Part shown: in pieces, positions 13,000-25,002 of the stretch | Numbering within the stretch: position 1 is the first letter of the stretch | Layout: every line of letters starts with the position of its first letter | Source: Sipunculus nudus | Taxonomy: Eukaryota; Annelida; Sipuncula; Golfingiida; Sipunculidae | NCBI GenBank assembly: GCA_026874595.1 | Contig: CM049306.1 | Location: 27,211,519-27,275,518, forward strand | Length of the DNA stretch: 64,000 bases | Direction: 5' to 3' | Program-made: the position numbers and the translations under genes | The notes under the pieces: model-generated | The model's input: only the letters and a program-made list of their open reading frames with translations | Databases searched by the model: none | Told to the model about the DNA's origin: nothing

Positions 13000-13405
13000 C
13001 AGTGATGAAGTCGAGTCCACACCATCCATGTCCGAGTCGAGGTTGGAGTCTCAGTGAACCTTCTTCGAGTCCGAGTTGACTGGAACTCCAGTCCAAGTCA
13101 GAGACAAATATCCTTAAAAAGCAGTTTAGATAGAAATTTCAGATTATCATGTACATTTTTTAAAGTTAGCAGAAAAGTATTATTCTGTTAGTAGTTCCCA
13201 CATGAACATGCGTCTTTATAGTTAGTGACATTTTTTTCTATTGGACTCGAGATGAACTCCTCTTGATTTCTCGAGTCCTAACCTCCGAGTCCTAGTACCA
13301 GTCAGAATTCAGGACCTTCGAGTCCAAGTCAGAGTCCGATTCCCTAAAAAAGTGGACTCGAGTCGGGACTCGCGTCCAAATTCGGATTCGATTTCTTCAT
13401 CAATG
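13000..13405. mobile_element. hAT-like MITE (406 bp)
   Basis: Ends read CAGTGATGAAGTCGAGTCC on the left and, reversed, CATTGATGAAGAAATCGAA on the right. It is flanked by an 8-bp near-direct repeat, ATTCGTAG and AGTCGTAG (7 of 8 identical). An 8-bp duplication with CA-G ends is typical of hAT elements. The interior is full of GAGTC/GACTC repeats and has no transposase. Confidence 0.65.
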
Positions 13406-13475
13406 AGTCGTAGCGCCTGGATGCTTACTCAGTTCACATCTTGGTCAGTAGAAACAGTGAACCCATTGGTCCAAG
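13406..13475. repeat. Dispersed repeat A, copy 2 (site without element B)
   Basis: CCTGGATGCTTACTCAGTTC ... GAACCCATTGGTCC runs straight into repeat C here. The copy at 3869 is interrupted at the same point by element B. This locus therefore serves as the uninterrupted reference. Confidence 0.7.
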
Positions 13476-14160
13476 CTGTAGAAGACATGGCCTATGAACA
13501 TCACACCTGTTGCAATTGCAACCGACCCATTGTTGTATGCAAAGTAAATAGACAATCAGTATGTCCCGCTAGACCTTATGAAATGCTCAATATCCCTGCC
13601 AAAAAGACTTGGAAACATCATATCAACGCCACAGGGACCCCTTGTCTTCCAGGATATTTCCAAAATCGTTCATTTCAGGCCTTGTTTGACACATGGGTGT
13701 GAAATCGGTCAAAGGTCAAGGTAATCAAAAACCCTCAAAATCGTTATTTCCTCCTATCTTTGTCAAAAGTAATCATTGCTACCTCACACCATCCTCATTT
13801 TGTTCGTCTTTCCATTTCCCAAATCATGATGTGGCCAACGTTAATTGACCTTGTGTCATAATGTCAGTTTAACTGTCTGTTCGTCTTTTGCTGTCAATTT
13901 GGCCTGCTTGGTTGGTCTTTTTTCTGACAATTTTCCACAAATCGCTTTGAAATTTATACGGTGACTGAAAACCAGAAGTCCTGGAACCCCTTTTATTTTT
14001 GGTCAATATAGGTCAACGGTCAAAGGTACAAGGTCATCAATGCTCCAATATTTTTATCAAAATTGGTCATATCCACCCAATCTTACCTCAATGTTTTCGT
14101 CTTTTCATTCCCCATATCATGGAGTGGTCAAATTTTCTTGACCATGTGCCAACTGTAAAT
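13476..14160. repeat. Dispersed repeat C, copy 2, with partial second unit
   Basis: Matches 9034-9475 through about 13905. From about 14000 a second diverged unit repeats the GGTCAAAGG ... CCCCATATCATG ... TTCTTGACC segment, so repeat C is itself partly tandem. The 116-codon open frame at 13352-13702 spans MITE, A and C sequence and is not credible as a gene. Confidence 0.65.
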
Positions 14161-14327
14161 ACATTACAGGAAATAATCATATAAAATACAAAGTAAGGGT
14201 AGTATACAATACATAATGACCAAAAATAAGATGTAACCAAAACATTCAGAGTTAAAAGATCGTAGAACAGACAATGCATGGCCATAACAAAAAAAACTAG
14301 ATTTGGTCGGACAATGGTCCTCAGACG

Positions 14328-15007
14328 GCCCCGCATTTCTGCAAGTGCTGGACTAGTTTACATATTGGTGAAAAATTAAGGTAAAAATGAAAAATATGAC
14401 AAACAGAAACAGATTTTTATCCATATGCATGCATGAGGGAAAAAATCCTACTGGTTCAAATAATATTAAGGAAGATATGTCTGAAATAATATGTGCATTA
14501 GAAAATCACCGATTGTATAGTTTGTTGGCCATATCTGATTTTGAGCAAGTCTGTATTGCAATAGGTCAGAATCCCTAATAGGCAGCAGTGATCTCTGTGA
14601 ATTTGAGAAAGATCAAGCATGTTCTTGTTGGGATATCAGGTGCGAAAGAAAGTCAACGATAGTGCTCTGGTGGCCATATTGGAATTCCGACAGGTCTGCA
14701 ATTCAATAGAGATGGAGCCCTTATATAGGACCAATAATCTCTGTGTAAATGAGAAAGGTCAAGCATTTTCTTGTTGAGATATCGCGCTTAAAAGAATATT
14801 CCAAATTGTGCTCTGGCAACCATACTGAAATTCTGACAGATCTGTAATTCGAAAGGGATTGAGTCCGCATAGGCACCAATGATCCTTGAGAAAATGATTA
14901 AGATCAAGCATATTCTTATTGAGATATCGGGTATGATAGAAAATCACCCATTGTGATCTGGTGGCCATATTGGAATTCGGACAGACCGCTTGTCAAGCGG
15001 GGCCCTA
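14328..15007. mobile_element. Element with GGCCCCGC ends and ~145-bp internal tandem units
   Basis: The left end reads GGCCCCGCATTTCTGCAAG. The right end, reversed, reads GGCCCCGCTTGACAAGCGG. Between them, units of about 145 bp containing GAGATATCGGG and GGTGGCCATATTGGAATTC repeat three to four times. The phrase GGTGGCCATATTGGA also occurs at 31710 inside the element interrupting the integrase. No coding sequence is visible. Confidence 0.5.
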
Positions 15008-15055
15008 ATAAACCATACGGATTATAACATCTGTACCAGTACAACTACCAATGTC

Positions 15056-15145
15056 ACATGCACATATACATATATACATCCATATACCTATACGTATATA
15101 CATATATGCATACATATACACACATCCATACATACATATGCGGTA
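15056..15145. repeat. (CATA)n-rich tail
   Basis: Tetranucleotide-rich sequence of CATA/TATG type just downstream of the LINE's stop on the minus strand. It may be the LINE's 3' microsatellite tail, but this is inferred from position. Confidence 0.5.
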
Positions 15146-15177
15146 CACAATGTTTCTTTCATTATTTCTTCTCCATA

Positions 15178-18100
15178 ATTTACTCCATACTGCATGGTTT
15201 TATTAAAATGGGTACCCATTTCTCCATATGACACGTGCATTTATAACCTTTCTTTGCAATAACAATTTCAATCCTCTCATATTGATTTAACATCACACAA
15301 AAAGCATCCAAGTGGCCCATATCTGCCTTGTTTCTGTATGAGAACACCATTTATTTATACAACAAAATAATATGATTTATCAGAATACTCCGCGGCCCAG
15401 TATGTGGAATCCCTGTTAGTACATTTATATTCAATTTTGTACAACTTGGCAAGTCAACCTCTATTTTTTTTAATTTGTAGATAAAATGAAAACTAAACTT
15501 TGCATTCACAAAAAATGTGATCAATCTTCTCGTTGTATAGAAAAACAACTACATCTAATCGAGTCAACGATTTTTCATTTTTTTCAGTACAGCATTAACA
15601 GGCAATATATTGTGTTAAATCTTATATTGTAAAGCCTGTAACCTCGTAACAATAGTTGTACTGTAAACAGTTTTGTAGCCACGCTTTTTTTATTGTTTGT
15701 TTCAACATAAACCAATTGAACACCTCTGATTTGGGTACTTTAAGATCACTTAACACCTAAAACTCTGGCAGTATTATAAACTAGATCCCCTCATATAGTT
15801 CAAGCCTTTTTCTGGAAAAAAATCCTCAAAATATATCGATTCCCCGTATATTTTGATATACTTGTTATTCCACAAGAGTTGTATTAGAACACCAACCCTA
15901 TCACAATGGTCACGTTATCAAGATTTAATTCTTGCTTTATCCAGGTTTGTACTTAGCACCTTGAACCAATTTTTTGTAAGATAGAAACGAGATATCAACT
16001 GCCATATTTTTTCTTCCCTTTCAAAGTATTTTTTTATCCAGACTATCCTCCATGCCTTGACCAAACTGGCCAAATCCGTTAACCCTTATCCTCCGAGTCC
16101 ATTCCTTTTTTTCTGGAAGAATAAACTTGTATCTAATTTTTGTTACGCCCCCGTCCCATATAAAATCGGCCACATTTTCCATCACTTCACTGATAATATT
16201 CTTTGGAGGAATTAACACATTACACACATACATTGCTTTTGGTAATATTTGGTATATTTCAAAATGGACGTCTTTCCATATAGTGTTAAGTTGTGAATCT
16301 TCCACATTCTTAGGGTTGATCTGATGTTATCAATTATCTTATCAAAATTTCTTGTATAACTTAGTTCTTTAGTAAAAGATATATTTATTAAAATAATCCA
16401 TTTATTTGCTGGATCTAGCTTCGGTTGATTCCTAGAGTCTTTTATCCTCGCTATCTCAGATTTCTCACGATTTAGTTTAAGCGAAGTATACTTCTCAAAT
16501 AGCAGGGGCGGATCCAGGATTCAGAAAAAATGGGGGGGGGGGGGGTCCAACCAAGGTGGACTCATAAAAATTCTAAAAAAAAGGTCCCCAGGTCTTGGAT
16601 CCAGGCCTTACAATTTGATCTGAAACCCTTAAAAAAAAGGTTTCGGCGACAGGAAAATTGGGGGGGGGGGGATGTCCCCCTCCGATCCGCTTCTGAGTAG
16701 ATATAATTTCTTCTTTGTTTTAAGGAGTTTACGATTTTTATTAAAAAATGTAGAGTCATCTGCGAAGAGCACAGATTTTATTTGGTGTCAACAGAAATCT
16801 AACCCCTCGAGTTCATCTTATAATAGTCAAAACTTCCATCGATTATAAAAATATATATGGAGATAATGGGTACCCTTGTCGACATCCTCGTTTAACAAGG
16901 GAATAACCCGTGGAGAATTCATTGTTAACGACGCAATTTTTCAAGTTGGTTCTGTAATATGTTATTCTATCTTTAAAAATAAATTGGGAAAACCTAACCT
17001 TTTTAACACAGCGTTTATGAAGCAAAAATCCAAGGAATCAAAAGCAGCTTCATAATCTGCTGAGAACAAAATGCCTTCCATTCTTTGTTTTTGTATACTC
17101 CAGAATATCAAGAATCAATCTTAAGGCTCCTCTATAGTTCTCCCTTTAACAAATGCAAATTGATTCGTACTTATAATCCTAGGTAAAATATACGTATACG
17201 TCTCACTTTATACAAAATAGTATCTCACTGCTAATAGTTTACTGATTATTTTTGCATCTGTATTAATGAGGCTTATCGGTCTTCATGATTTCAACAGACG
17301 GTTATCTTTGCCAGTTTTTTTGCAACAATGATATTACAGCTTGCCGTTGAGAGCATGATAAGTAACCCCTGGAATAGCTATATCTCGTATACAAAATAAA
17401 TGTTTGTCCAGTTTATCGAAAATTTTTAGGTAAAACTCATCTGGAAGTCCATCGTTACCAGGCGTTTTATTATTAGGCATTGACAATAAAGTTTGTTTTA
17501 TTTCTTGCAGTGAAATGGACTCATTAAACATAAGTTTTTCTTCATCCGGTACCTTTCCTTGGTTAATATTTTTCAAGATTATTATCACAATTATTTTCCG
17601 ATATCTCCATTTAGCGCTGATACTTTATTTTATTTTCTTTATTTCTGTCAATAATTCCTGGTCCCGTAATATTTCGCTTCTATTTGCAAGCAACAATCTA
17701 CAAATGCAATATTGAATTTTATTTCTTTTCTCCAAATAAAAAAAAAACATATTTATTACATTTCTCTCTATTCGTACCACTGAGCCCGAGACGACCTTCG
17801 GTCAGTTTGTCATAATGTTGTTCAAGTTTAGCTTTAGCATTTTTGTATTCTTCGGTTCCTATAACATCATTTAAGCAGTTTTCCATTTCCGAAACACGGT
17901 TTTTTTAAATTCTCAATTTACTACGAAATTCTTTTGCTTTCTATTTGAATACCCCATCGACTGTTCTCCGACTATATATTTTATGTATTAAATTATCGTT
18001 TTCTATATCATCTATCAGCTGCTTGATGATTTTCTCATTCTCCTATCTTCTGATAAGGTAGTATTCAACTTTCAGTGAGTCGTTCCGGAGCCTGAATAAT

Positions 18101-18790
18101 TAAGATCGTTTAATTCTAAAGTTATTGCTGAATGATCTGTTGATACTGTTTTCAACTGCTTTCACAGTCGATTGCAATTCGACAGAGACAAGAAAATAAT
18201 CTAATCTATTTTGAATCAATGGGTTCAGTGCACGCCAAGTAAATTGCTTTATTAACCGATTCCGAGATCTCCATATATCCACTTAGTTGAAATTATGCAT
18301 TAAGCTTTCCAATTTTTTTATTAACCTTACTGTAGGTTTTACTCTGTCATGGTCTGTATCCATTAACGAGAGTGGACAGTTAAAGTCACCGCCTCATATC
18401 ACATATGCATTAGATGTAACATCTATGTATTGATCATTTAGTGCATGTTTATACATTGTATTCTAAATTTATGAAGAAATCCATTTGTTCATTTTCTATA
18501 CAAGGTGCGCGTGTATTAACAAAAATCAGCGAGAAGGCCTTTATTATACAATACATAATAATAAACCTTCCATCGATATCTTTGGAACCTTCTGAACTTT
18601 AAATTTAACGTCCTTCCCTATCAGTGTGGCCACATCCACGACTATTACTATTCCCACATGAGTAATAACCTTCACCTTAAACAACAAAAAATCCATAAAT
18701 ATACCTACATCCTGATAATAACAAACTTGACACACAGTTTTCATGGCCGTATAGCCCCATGTGCAAACAGACAATATTTAATCCATATCT
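15178..18790 (-). pseudogene. Decayed Tx1/L1-like LINE: endonuclease and reverse transcriptase
   Basis: Fragments of one ORF2 occur in the right order on the minus strand. An APE-type endonuclease runs from about 18790; it includes GGDFNCPLSLMDTDHDRVKP after one stop, then FTWRALNPLIQNRLDYFLVS at 18170-18245. The reverse transcriptase follows, with NNKTPGNDGLPDEFY near 17450, GCRQGYPLSPYIF near 16860 and the catalytic FADD at 16755-16766. Next come the LTLYGK-type region, KAMYVCNVLIPPKNII (16185-16235) and a C-terminal segment with ILINHIILLYK (15355-15390), ending near 15178. The FTWR-NPLIQ-RLDYFL endonuclease style suits the Tx1/L1 group. Many stops and frameshifts make it dead. ORF1 was not seen. 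A MITE at 16503-16695 lies inside it. Confidence 0.85.
16503..16695. mobile_element. MITE with CAGGGGCGGATCC ends, nested in the LINE
   Basis: The left end reads CAGGGGCGGATCCAGGATTC and the right end, reversed, CAGAAGCGGATCGGAGG. Two long G homopolymers (about 14 and 10) lie inside. The ends look hAT-like, but I could not see a clean 8-bp target duplication. It separates the FADD region from the following RT segment of the LINE. Confidence 0.6.
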
Positions 18791-18969
18791 TATGTGATAA
18801 TTAAACTGCTCAACAGCAAGTATTTAAAAGCCAGTCTTAGCAAAGTCATATCACCAGTTCTAAGTGTCTTAAGCTGTTTCTTTGATCCTTTTTGCACCGC
18901 TCTGTATTTTAATACTCTCGGTACTGACCATGGAATGTACGCAAACCATCCTTGATTTCAATATTCTCT

Positions 18970-19285
18970 CTGTTTTCCTAGTAATAGTCAGGTGGCTTAG
19001 CGTCAGATTTTGGCGATATCGTGAAGGACCGGATATAAGCACCAAAGTTTGTATATGGGCAGAGTACACCAAAACGGATGATTTCAGAGGGGGTGCCCTC
19101 ATGCAGTACCCACGAGATAAGTTTCAGAGCCTGAAAACAATCTTCGCCTTGCGTATCACTGTACCCTCTTTTTGCATGAAAATGAAGAGGGGTATGGAAG
19201 GAAAAATAACCTTTGATCCACAACGGTTTAATAAAATATAGTAAATTATATACCAAAAGAAAGCCAAAGAAGAGTTTTTTTTTCT
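18970..19285. repeat. Diverged direct repeat, copy 1
   Basis: It includes GGTGGCTTAGCGTCAGATTT, GCAGAGTACACC and, near its end, GGAAAAATAACCTTTGATCC. The same ordered segments, more diverged, recur at 19947-20240. The 119-codon frame at 18882-19241 and the opposing frames have no recognisable protein features. Confidence 0.6.
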
Positions 19286-19946
19286 AACATTACATTGTTT
19301 TATTATAAACCTGCAGCCCAAAAATTGTAGAAAGGTCACGTGACCACACATTTTCTTAAAATCGGGACTGGGGAAGCTACATACGAACATTAAGCAAAGA
19401 TATTAAGTGTATGAACGAAAAATATGCAAATATTTTTCTTGTTTACTTTTGTTGATTCGGTTTTTTGGGAAAGTACAAATTTTTATAATAAGACATAGTT
19501 GTCTTAGCGGCTACTGGTGTTTGAACTAAATATGACCGAAAACCATATTTCCAATCAAGATAAAACTTACGTTCATATTTTTATTTTTTCTTGTTATTCA
19601 TTGCAACTGATCTTTGTAAATCGTTGCAAATTCAAAATGTACACTTCAGGGTCAGCACAATGAATTATAATCAGAATCATATTATTAACTATCGTAGTCG
19701 CCCTGTTATAAGAGTGCGAGCACATTCTTGATATGTTAAAAAATTACCACTAATGCATCACCTGTTTCAAAATTCACTACAAATTGAAATATTTTACAGA
19801 AATAAATCCTTCAGACTGCTTTTACAAATAAACCGGTCATTTTTTTAAGAGAAAAGGTTACATCGGATATATTAGTTGTACTGACACATTCTGGAACACA
19901 ACGTGGGTAGTTACATTTGCAAAAGGGTGTACAATCAAGATTTGCT

Positions 19947-20240
19947 TTTGGTCAGATGGCTTAGCGTCAAATTTAGACCATATGATATCGTTACAAATCG
20001 GATAAAAGTACCAAACTTTGAAGATGGATAGAGTACATCCAGGCAACTGGTTTAGGTGAAGTACATACTAGTTTGTTTTAGCGCCCAAAACCTATATTGC
20101 CCTTGCTTACAGAAATAACAAAATTTAGCATTAAATATGAAGGGTCAGGGAAAGGAAAAATCACTTTAGATCCGCCATATCTGGATAGAATATTGCAAAT
20201 GATATAACATATTAAAGACAAAGAAAGACTTTACAGTCTA
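19947..20240. repeat. Diverged direct repeat, copy 2
   Basis: It contains GATGGCTTAGCGTCAAATTT, GATAGAGTACATCC and GGAAAAATCACTTTAGATCC, in the same order as 18970-19285. Confidence 0.6.
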
Positions 20241-22153
20241 ATATGTTCAATTTTTTAAATATGCGTAAGAAGCTCACATAACACCAAAAGGCAGGTGTTC
20301 ATGACAGATCTCAATTTAAATGGCGGTCATCAACCATGATGAAAATGTGACACAAACTGTTTTAGTGAAGAGGAACATTGTCCATGTCCTCTAGAATATT
20401 AGCCTACATTTCTTTTTTTTTTTCTTATTCCTGTATCTTATTACTGTTTAACTTTTTTTTTATTTTGGTAATGTATGTAATCAATTTCACAGGCTATTCA
20501 TTTTCTCGTATTAGGTAACAAATATTTTTATGAAATGATTTAATTGCAAACAAGATGCTTATAGATAAATGAAAGCTTGAAGGTTCATGGTTAAATAACA
20601 AAATTAACCAATTATATTCCAAAACCAATATATGTGTTTTCTGTATATCTCCAAACACTCTCTGAAATTCACCATAAAGTTCTTATATTTAGGAATCCAA
20701 GATTCACAAAAACCTCTGAACAACAAATGTGTAGGTAAACTCAAGACAAAGCCTCCCTTTCCTGATAGATATATCGTGTTCGCTTCTACAGAACTTAAGA
20801 CTTGCACTCAAACGGCAGTTACAGCAACATAATACAACTTTAGCATATTCATGTTCACATACATAACTTTATAATCATAAACAAAGTTAAACTCAGTCGG
20901 ATATTTCCTCCTTTGCCAAAACAATTTAGAATGTAAAACTTTGTCTAAACAACGCAAATCGATAATATTAATGACATTTATTTTTATAGAGACAACATTT
21001 TTCTAAACAAATAAAACACCCAGCTGATCTTCATGAGTCCCCATTAACTTAATTTGTACTCAAAAAGTTATCACAGTCTCAGAGTGAATAAATCTTAACA
21101 AAGCCACAAGCCAAATTTGTCATTTCAGTTAAATATTATTTAGGATAATGTAAACAAATGCTGCTTTAGGTTGCAATACAGAGAATTGTCTCACTTACCC
21201 GAATATCATATATCGTGACTGAGATGCATTGATGCACAGTTCCTCAGTGATCAAATATTTAGGCAGCTCAACCGATTGTTTCAATAACCTGTGTTTTTTT
21301 AAACTACATATTCAGACACAGCATTTAAACAGATGGTCTTGCTGGAATAGACGACGAGTGCATGGTAGGATACACATTAAATTCTTAATCAAAATGTGCG
21401 GCCGCCAAAATTATCTAAACACATATAGGTGTTGTCCAGTAAAAATAATGGTCCAGTCCATGTAGACTGCTAATGTTAACTCCAATCAAACACTAAGTAG
21501 CCCAGATCGCACCTATACTATAGTATGATCTTTATCATCCAAAAAATTACGGAGTATAGATTTATATTCAAATATATATAAATATTTCTTTAAAGCCGAG
21601 TTCCAATATTTTTATTTTAAAACATCGGGCCAATTAAAAGATGGACAGATGACGTGACCTTCTGACCTGAAGCTGGCTACATTTAACCTTTAAACTGGGT
21701 TTGGTCATATTTAATGTAACAGATGTTTGATATATTTAAAAGTGTTCTTAATATGTATATTTACCAGTATTTATAAGTGCTTAACCGCATTCCCTTCATG
21801 GTTGTAAAGGTATGATAACGCCTTCTTGTCCTGCTATTGTGGACACCTGAAGGACTGACTGAAGATACTTCTTACAAAATGTGGTGTTTTTGTTCGATAT
21901 GTAACGATAATTCCGCTAAGTTAGCTGACTATTTGGACATTTGAAAATATTATGTTTTTGCATACAAAACTTTAGACTAACGCTAACATGACGGTCTCTT
22001 TACCATATCATCATTAGCAGATTTACTTTACCATATATAAACATTATAGTGTAAATGGAGTCAGAAATTTTCTTCAGTGCGAAAAAAAAAATATTTAGTA
22101 TGAACTAGTTTTATATGTAAATAAAATGTAAACAAGCAAATTCGTGGAATTAA
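20241..22153. other. AT-rich non-coding stretch
   Basis: No gene, repeat pair or element end was recognised. Open frames are at most 78 codons and lack family features. Confidence 0.4.
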
Positions 22154-22587
22154 TGTCCCCCGCTTTGGCATCTTGTTGTTTTTCATGCTTGATAAAGGAC
22201 AGACAGACAGAGTGACAGACAGACAGAGTGACAGACAGACAGAAGCCAGACACTCCAAAACTAATCCTTACCAAGGTAAGCATAAGAGCAATCACTGACC
22301 AAAATTTGAATGAAATCGGATAATATTTGGGAAAGTTATCGCATGGAAATGAAAACCTGACAGACAGACAGACAAAGTGACAGACAGACAGACAGATAGT
22401 AGCCAGACACTCCAAAACCAATCCCAACCAAGGTATCCATGAGAGCAATCACTTACCCAAATTTGGATGAAATCAGATAATATTTAGGAAAGTTATCGCA
22501 CGGAAACGAAACCTGACGGACAGACCGAGAGATAGAAAGACAGACAAACCCAAATCAATGTCATCCGCATCCGCGGAGCGGGGGACA
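22154..22587. mobile_element. TGTCCCCCGC-ended element with GACA arrays and 158-bp internal repeat
   Basis: The left end reads TGTCCCCCGCTTTGGCATC. The right end, reversed, reads TTGTCCCCCGCTCCGCGG. The interior has two units 158 bp apart, each starting AGCCAGACACTCCAAAAC and ending in (GACA)n-like tracts. The minus-strand open frames (SVCLSVTLSVCPLS type) are microsatellite translation, not genes. Confidence 0.65.
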
Positions 22588-23180
22588 AATAAATACCGAA
22601 ATTTTTTATTTACTCTTTTCGGTCCACCTGTGTTCGCAATGTTCTATGAAACCGCGTTGCGTATGATACTATGCTATACCTCATTTTAAAGGTTATTGTT
22701 CTCTCAGTGACATGGCCGATACTAGAATAAATAACTTTTTATATACACGTTATTTTGAGTGAATTTTGCGTGTTTTCTGATATGAGCGGAGGCTATCACC
22801 GAGAACACGAACTGCCTTCGGCAAAGACCGGGTTTTCTTCGTGGTCACCTCAAGCCCAGAATTAAGCCGATTTAAGGACTAACCTTGCTTTCAGTGACGG
22901 ATTTATGCATGTTTGGGCTGACATTTAACAAAGGCTCTGACCCACGTGTGTGGTCAGTCAATGTGAAAAACCCATGACTCTGGCTCGCTTTACGAAAAGG
23001 AGGGGTTCAACCCAGGAGGAATAAAGACATAACAAAGTCCCCATTTCCGGAAAAGGTTTCGGTTAGGGTGAGGGCAACAGTTTCAGGCTTCAAAATTATC
23101 CTCTCATTATTAAAAAAAGGTTGCAGCTGAAGAGGGAGACCGAAACCCTGGACTCCACTTGGGGGCCCGAGTAAAGAATC
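22588..23180. other. Unassigned sequence between two mobile elements
   Basis: Moderate GC and no recognisable ORF. It may contain the 3' end or LTR of the neighbouring minus-strand gypsy element, but I found no matching second LTR near 25900-26700. Confidence 0.3.
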
Positions 23181-23506
23181 CGCCCTACATTTCCAAGATG
23201 GGTCTTAACTGACTGGACCGACTCATAAGAGTGGTAATCAACACAAGCCATGACATTCCTAATGATATGACATCGACATGCGCCTTACTTCTCCATATAT
23301 GAATCCTAAACATCATGATGTTCGTCCGTATACACCCATAACCTCGTCCATGTAGGCCCGATACTATACTTGTTCCACCTTGGATCCGCCTTGCTACCAA
23401 CGAGGTATGCATTTTCCCGTTTCTGGAGCCACTATTGAACGTGGGCCTACATGACAGCTCTACATGACAGGTACATCCCAAATTTCTGAAATGCCCAAAC
23501 AATTGC

Positions 23507-23510
<4 letters not shown>

Positions 23511-23555
<45 letters not shown>
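23511..23555. repeat. (CT)n/(GA)n microsatellite inside RNase H
   Basis: On the minus strand the frame reads SEREREREREREREREREREF. The family normally has a Glu-Arg-Glu step here, whose codons are themselves a GAGAGAGAG-like seed. Confidence 0.95.
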
Positions 23556-23558
<3 letters not shown>

Positions 23559-23717
23559 AGTTGAGTACTTTCTCTCTCTAGCCAGTAATTTCCTGCTAGC
23601 ATAAGCTATCGGATGCATCATCCCATCGTGTTCCTGCATAAGGATACTTCCAATTCCGACATGCGACACGTCGCATTTCACGTAGAACAGCTAACTGAAA
23701 TCTGGCTGTCTCAGAAT

Positions 23718-23735
23718 GGGGGGGGGGGGGGGGGG
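23718..23735. repeat. Poly-G tract (~18)
   Basis: Homopolymer of G on the plus strand inside the dead gypsy element. It is length-unstable and prone to sequencing error. Confidence 0.9.
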
Positions 23736-25002
23736 AGCATCAGCAAGCTTAGCTTAGCTTGAGATGTACGCCTTTTCGTGGACCTTTTTTCCAATCTAAT
23801 TTGTTAGCCTATCCTTTCCGCGTCAGGTCCGTTAGCGGAACCGCTATTTCAGCATTGTTCGGCACGAACTTCCGGTAATAATCGGTAAGGCCTAGAAAGG
23901 CTCGCAAGGCTTTCTCGGTTTTCGGTCTTCCTGTGTTCTGGATTTCCTTAAGGAGCTAAGTATCCGGTGCCCACGAGGTAGCCCAAAACTTCCAGACTGC
24001 GTTAACCAACGAATGTGTTTGCTGGTTTAGCTGCAAGGCTGGCTCACTCTCATCAAGCTAGTACTTCTCTGGTGTTCTTAAATGATCGCCCCACGATTCC
24101 GCGTGCACTAGCACGTCGTTTTTGTAGCAGATCACGTTCGGCATGTCACTGAACAACTTCCGCACCATGCGGGTAAATACTGCACCTGCCGTTACTAATA
24201 CGAATGGCATTTCCCTGGGCTGGTTATGTCCGTCAGGCGTTACGAATGCCGTTTTGTCTTTAGATTCCTTCGACATCGGAATCTGCCAGTAGCCTTTCGT
24301 CAGATCGATCTTGGAAAAGTATCGGCTTTTGGCTTCTTTTGTGAACAGAGTTTCCGGCTCAGGCATCAGTTCTGGTTCGAATACGACCGACTGGTTAAAC
24401 CTACGGTAATCGATCATGAATCTGATCTGTCCATCTTGTTTAACGCAGCATAATACAAGGTGGCGAAAAACTCGACTCCGACTTCTCGATTATGCCTTAC
24501 CCTAACATCTCGTTGATTTCCGATCGCATGGTCTCTCTCAACTCAGACGGAAGACGATACCGATGCGGGTGCGTTTGCCTACATCATATAACTGCGTGTA
24601 TCTTAACGCGAACTATCCGCTCTTACGTGATTCTGTGTCCGATCCACGCCTTGATGGCCCGCCATAATCGCCTCATTGCCCATCTTCATAACATCAGTCC
24701 GTAACGACTGGGGTACCACGATCCTTAATCCATCTGGATCACCGCGTTTATCTCGCGCAACACGGATAAAGAAATTGTCCTTAACCCGGAAAGTGCAATC
24801 ACTTCCGCTAGTAGACTTAGCAAGTTCCCAGTACGGAGCTAACGAATGATCTTCTTTCTGCGCTCTCGAAAATTTGCCGGATTTACATTAGCGACTGGAC
24901 TAGCTACATGTAAACTTCGCGTCGACGACTTTGATTTACGGGCAGCGACCCGTGTTTCTACTGCGGACGTAACTTCCTGAGGTGACTCGACGTTGTCACG
25001 CA

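Larger units (their letters stand above)
23460..24480 (-). pseudogene. Gypsy-type reverse transcriptase/RNase H relic
   Basis: The minus-strand frame at 24058-24417 shows DYRRFNQSV, the FSKIDLTKGYWQIPMS block and a TAFVTPDG segment, all typical of Ty3/gypsy RT. The expected YxDD box reads YKND here (VICYKNDVLVHAES), so a catalytic Asp is lost. RNase H follows at 23460-23681 with HVGIGSILMQEHDG and HPIAYASRKLL. It then runs into a (GA)n expansion. Several stops and frameshifts break the frame. It is the downstream half of the element whose gag and protease lie at 25003-25841. Confidence 0.85.

Noticed and set aside
18882-19256. Overlapping plus and minus frames of 119 and 92 codons
   Set aside because: They lie in a diverged dispersed repeat whose second copy does not keep either frame.
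22061-22448. Cys/Ser/Leu/Val-rich minus-strand frames (CLSVTLSVC)
   Set aside because: Translation of GACA tracts inside a mobile element; no protein character outside the repeat.
24226-24704. Plus-strand frames antisense to the gypsy RT relic
   Set aside because: They are shadows of the minus-strand RT coding sequence.
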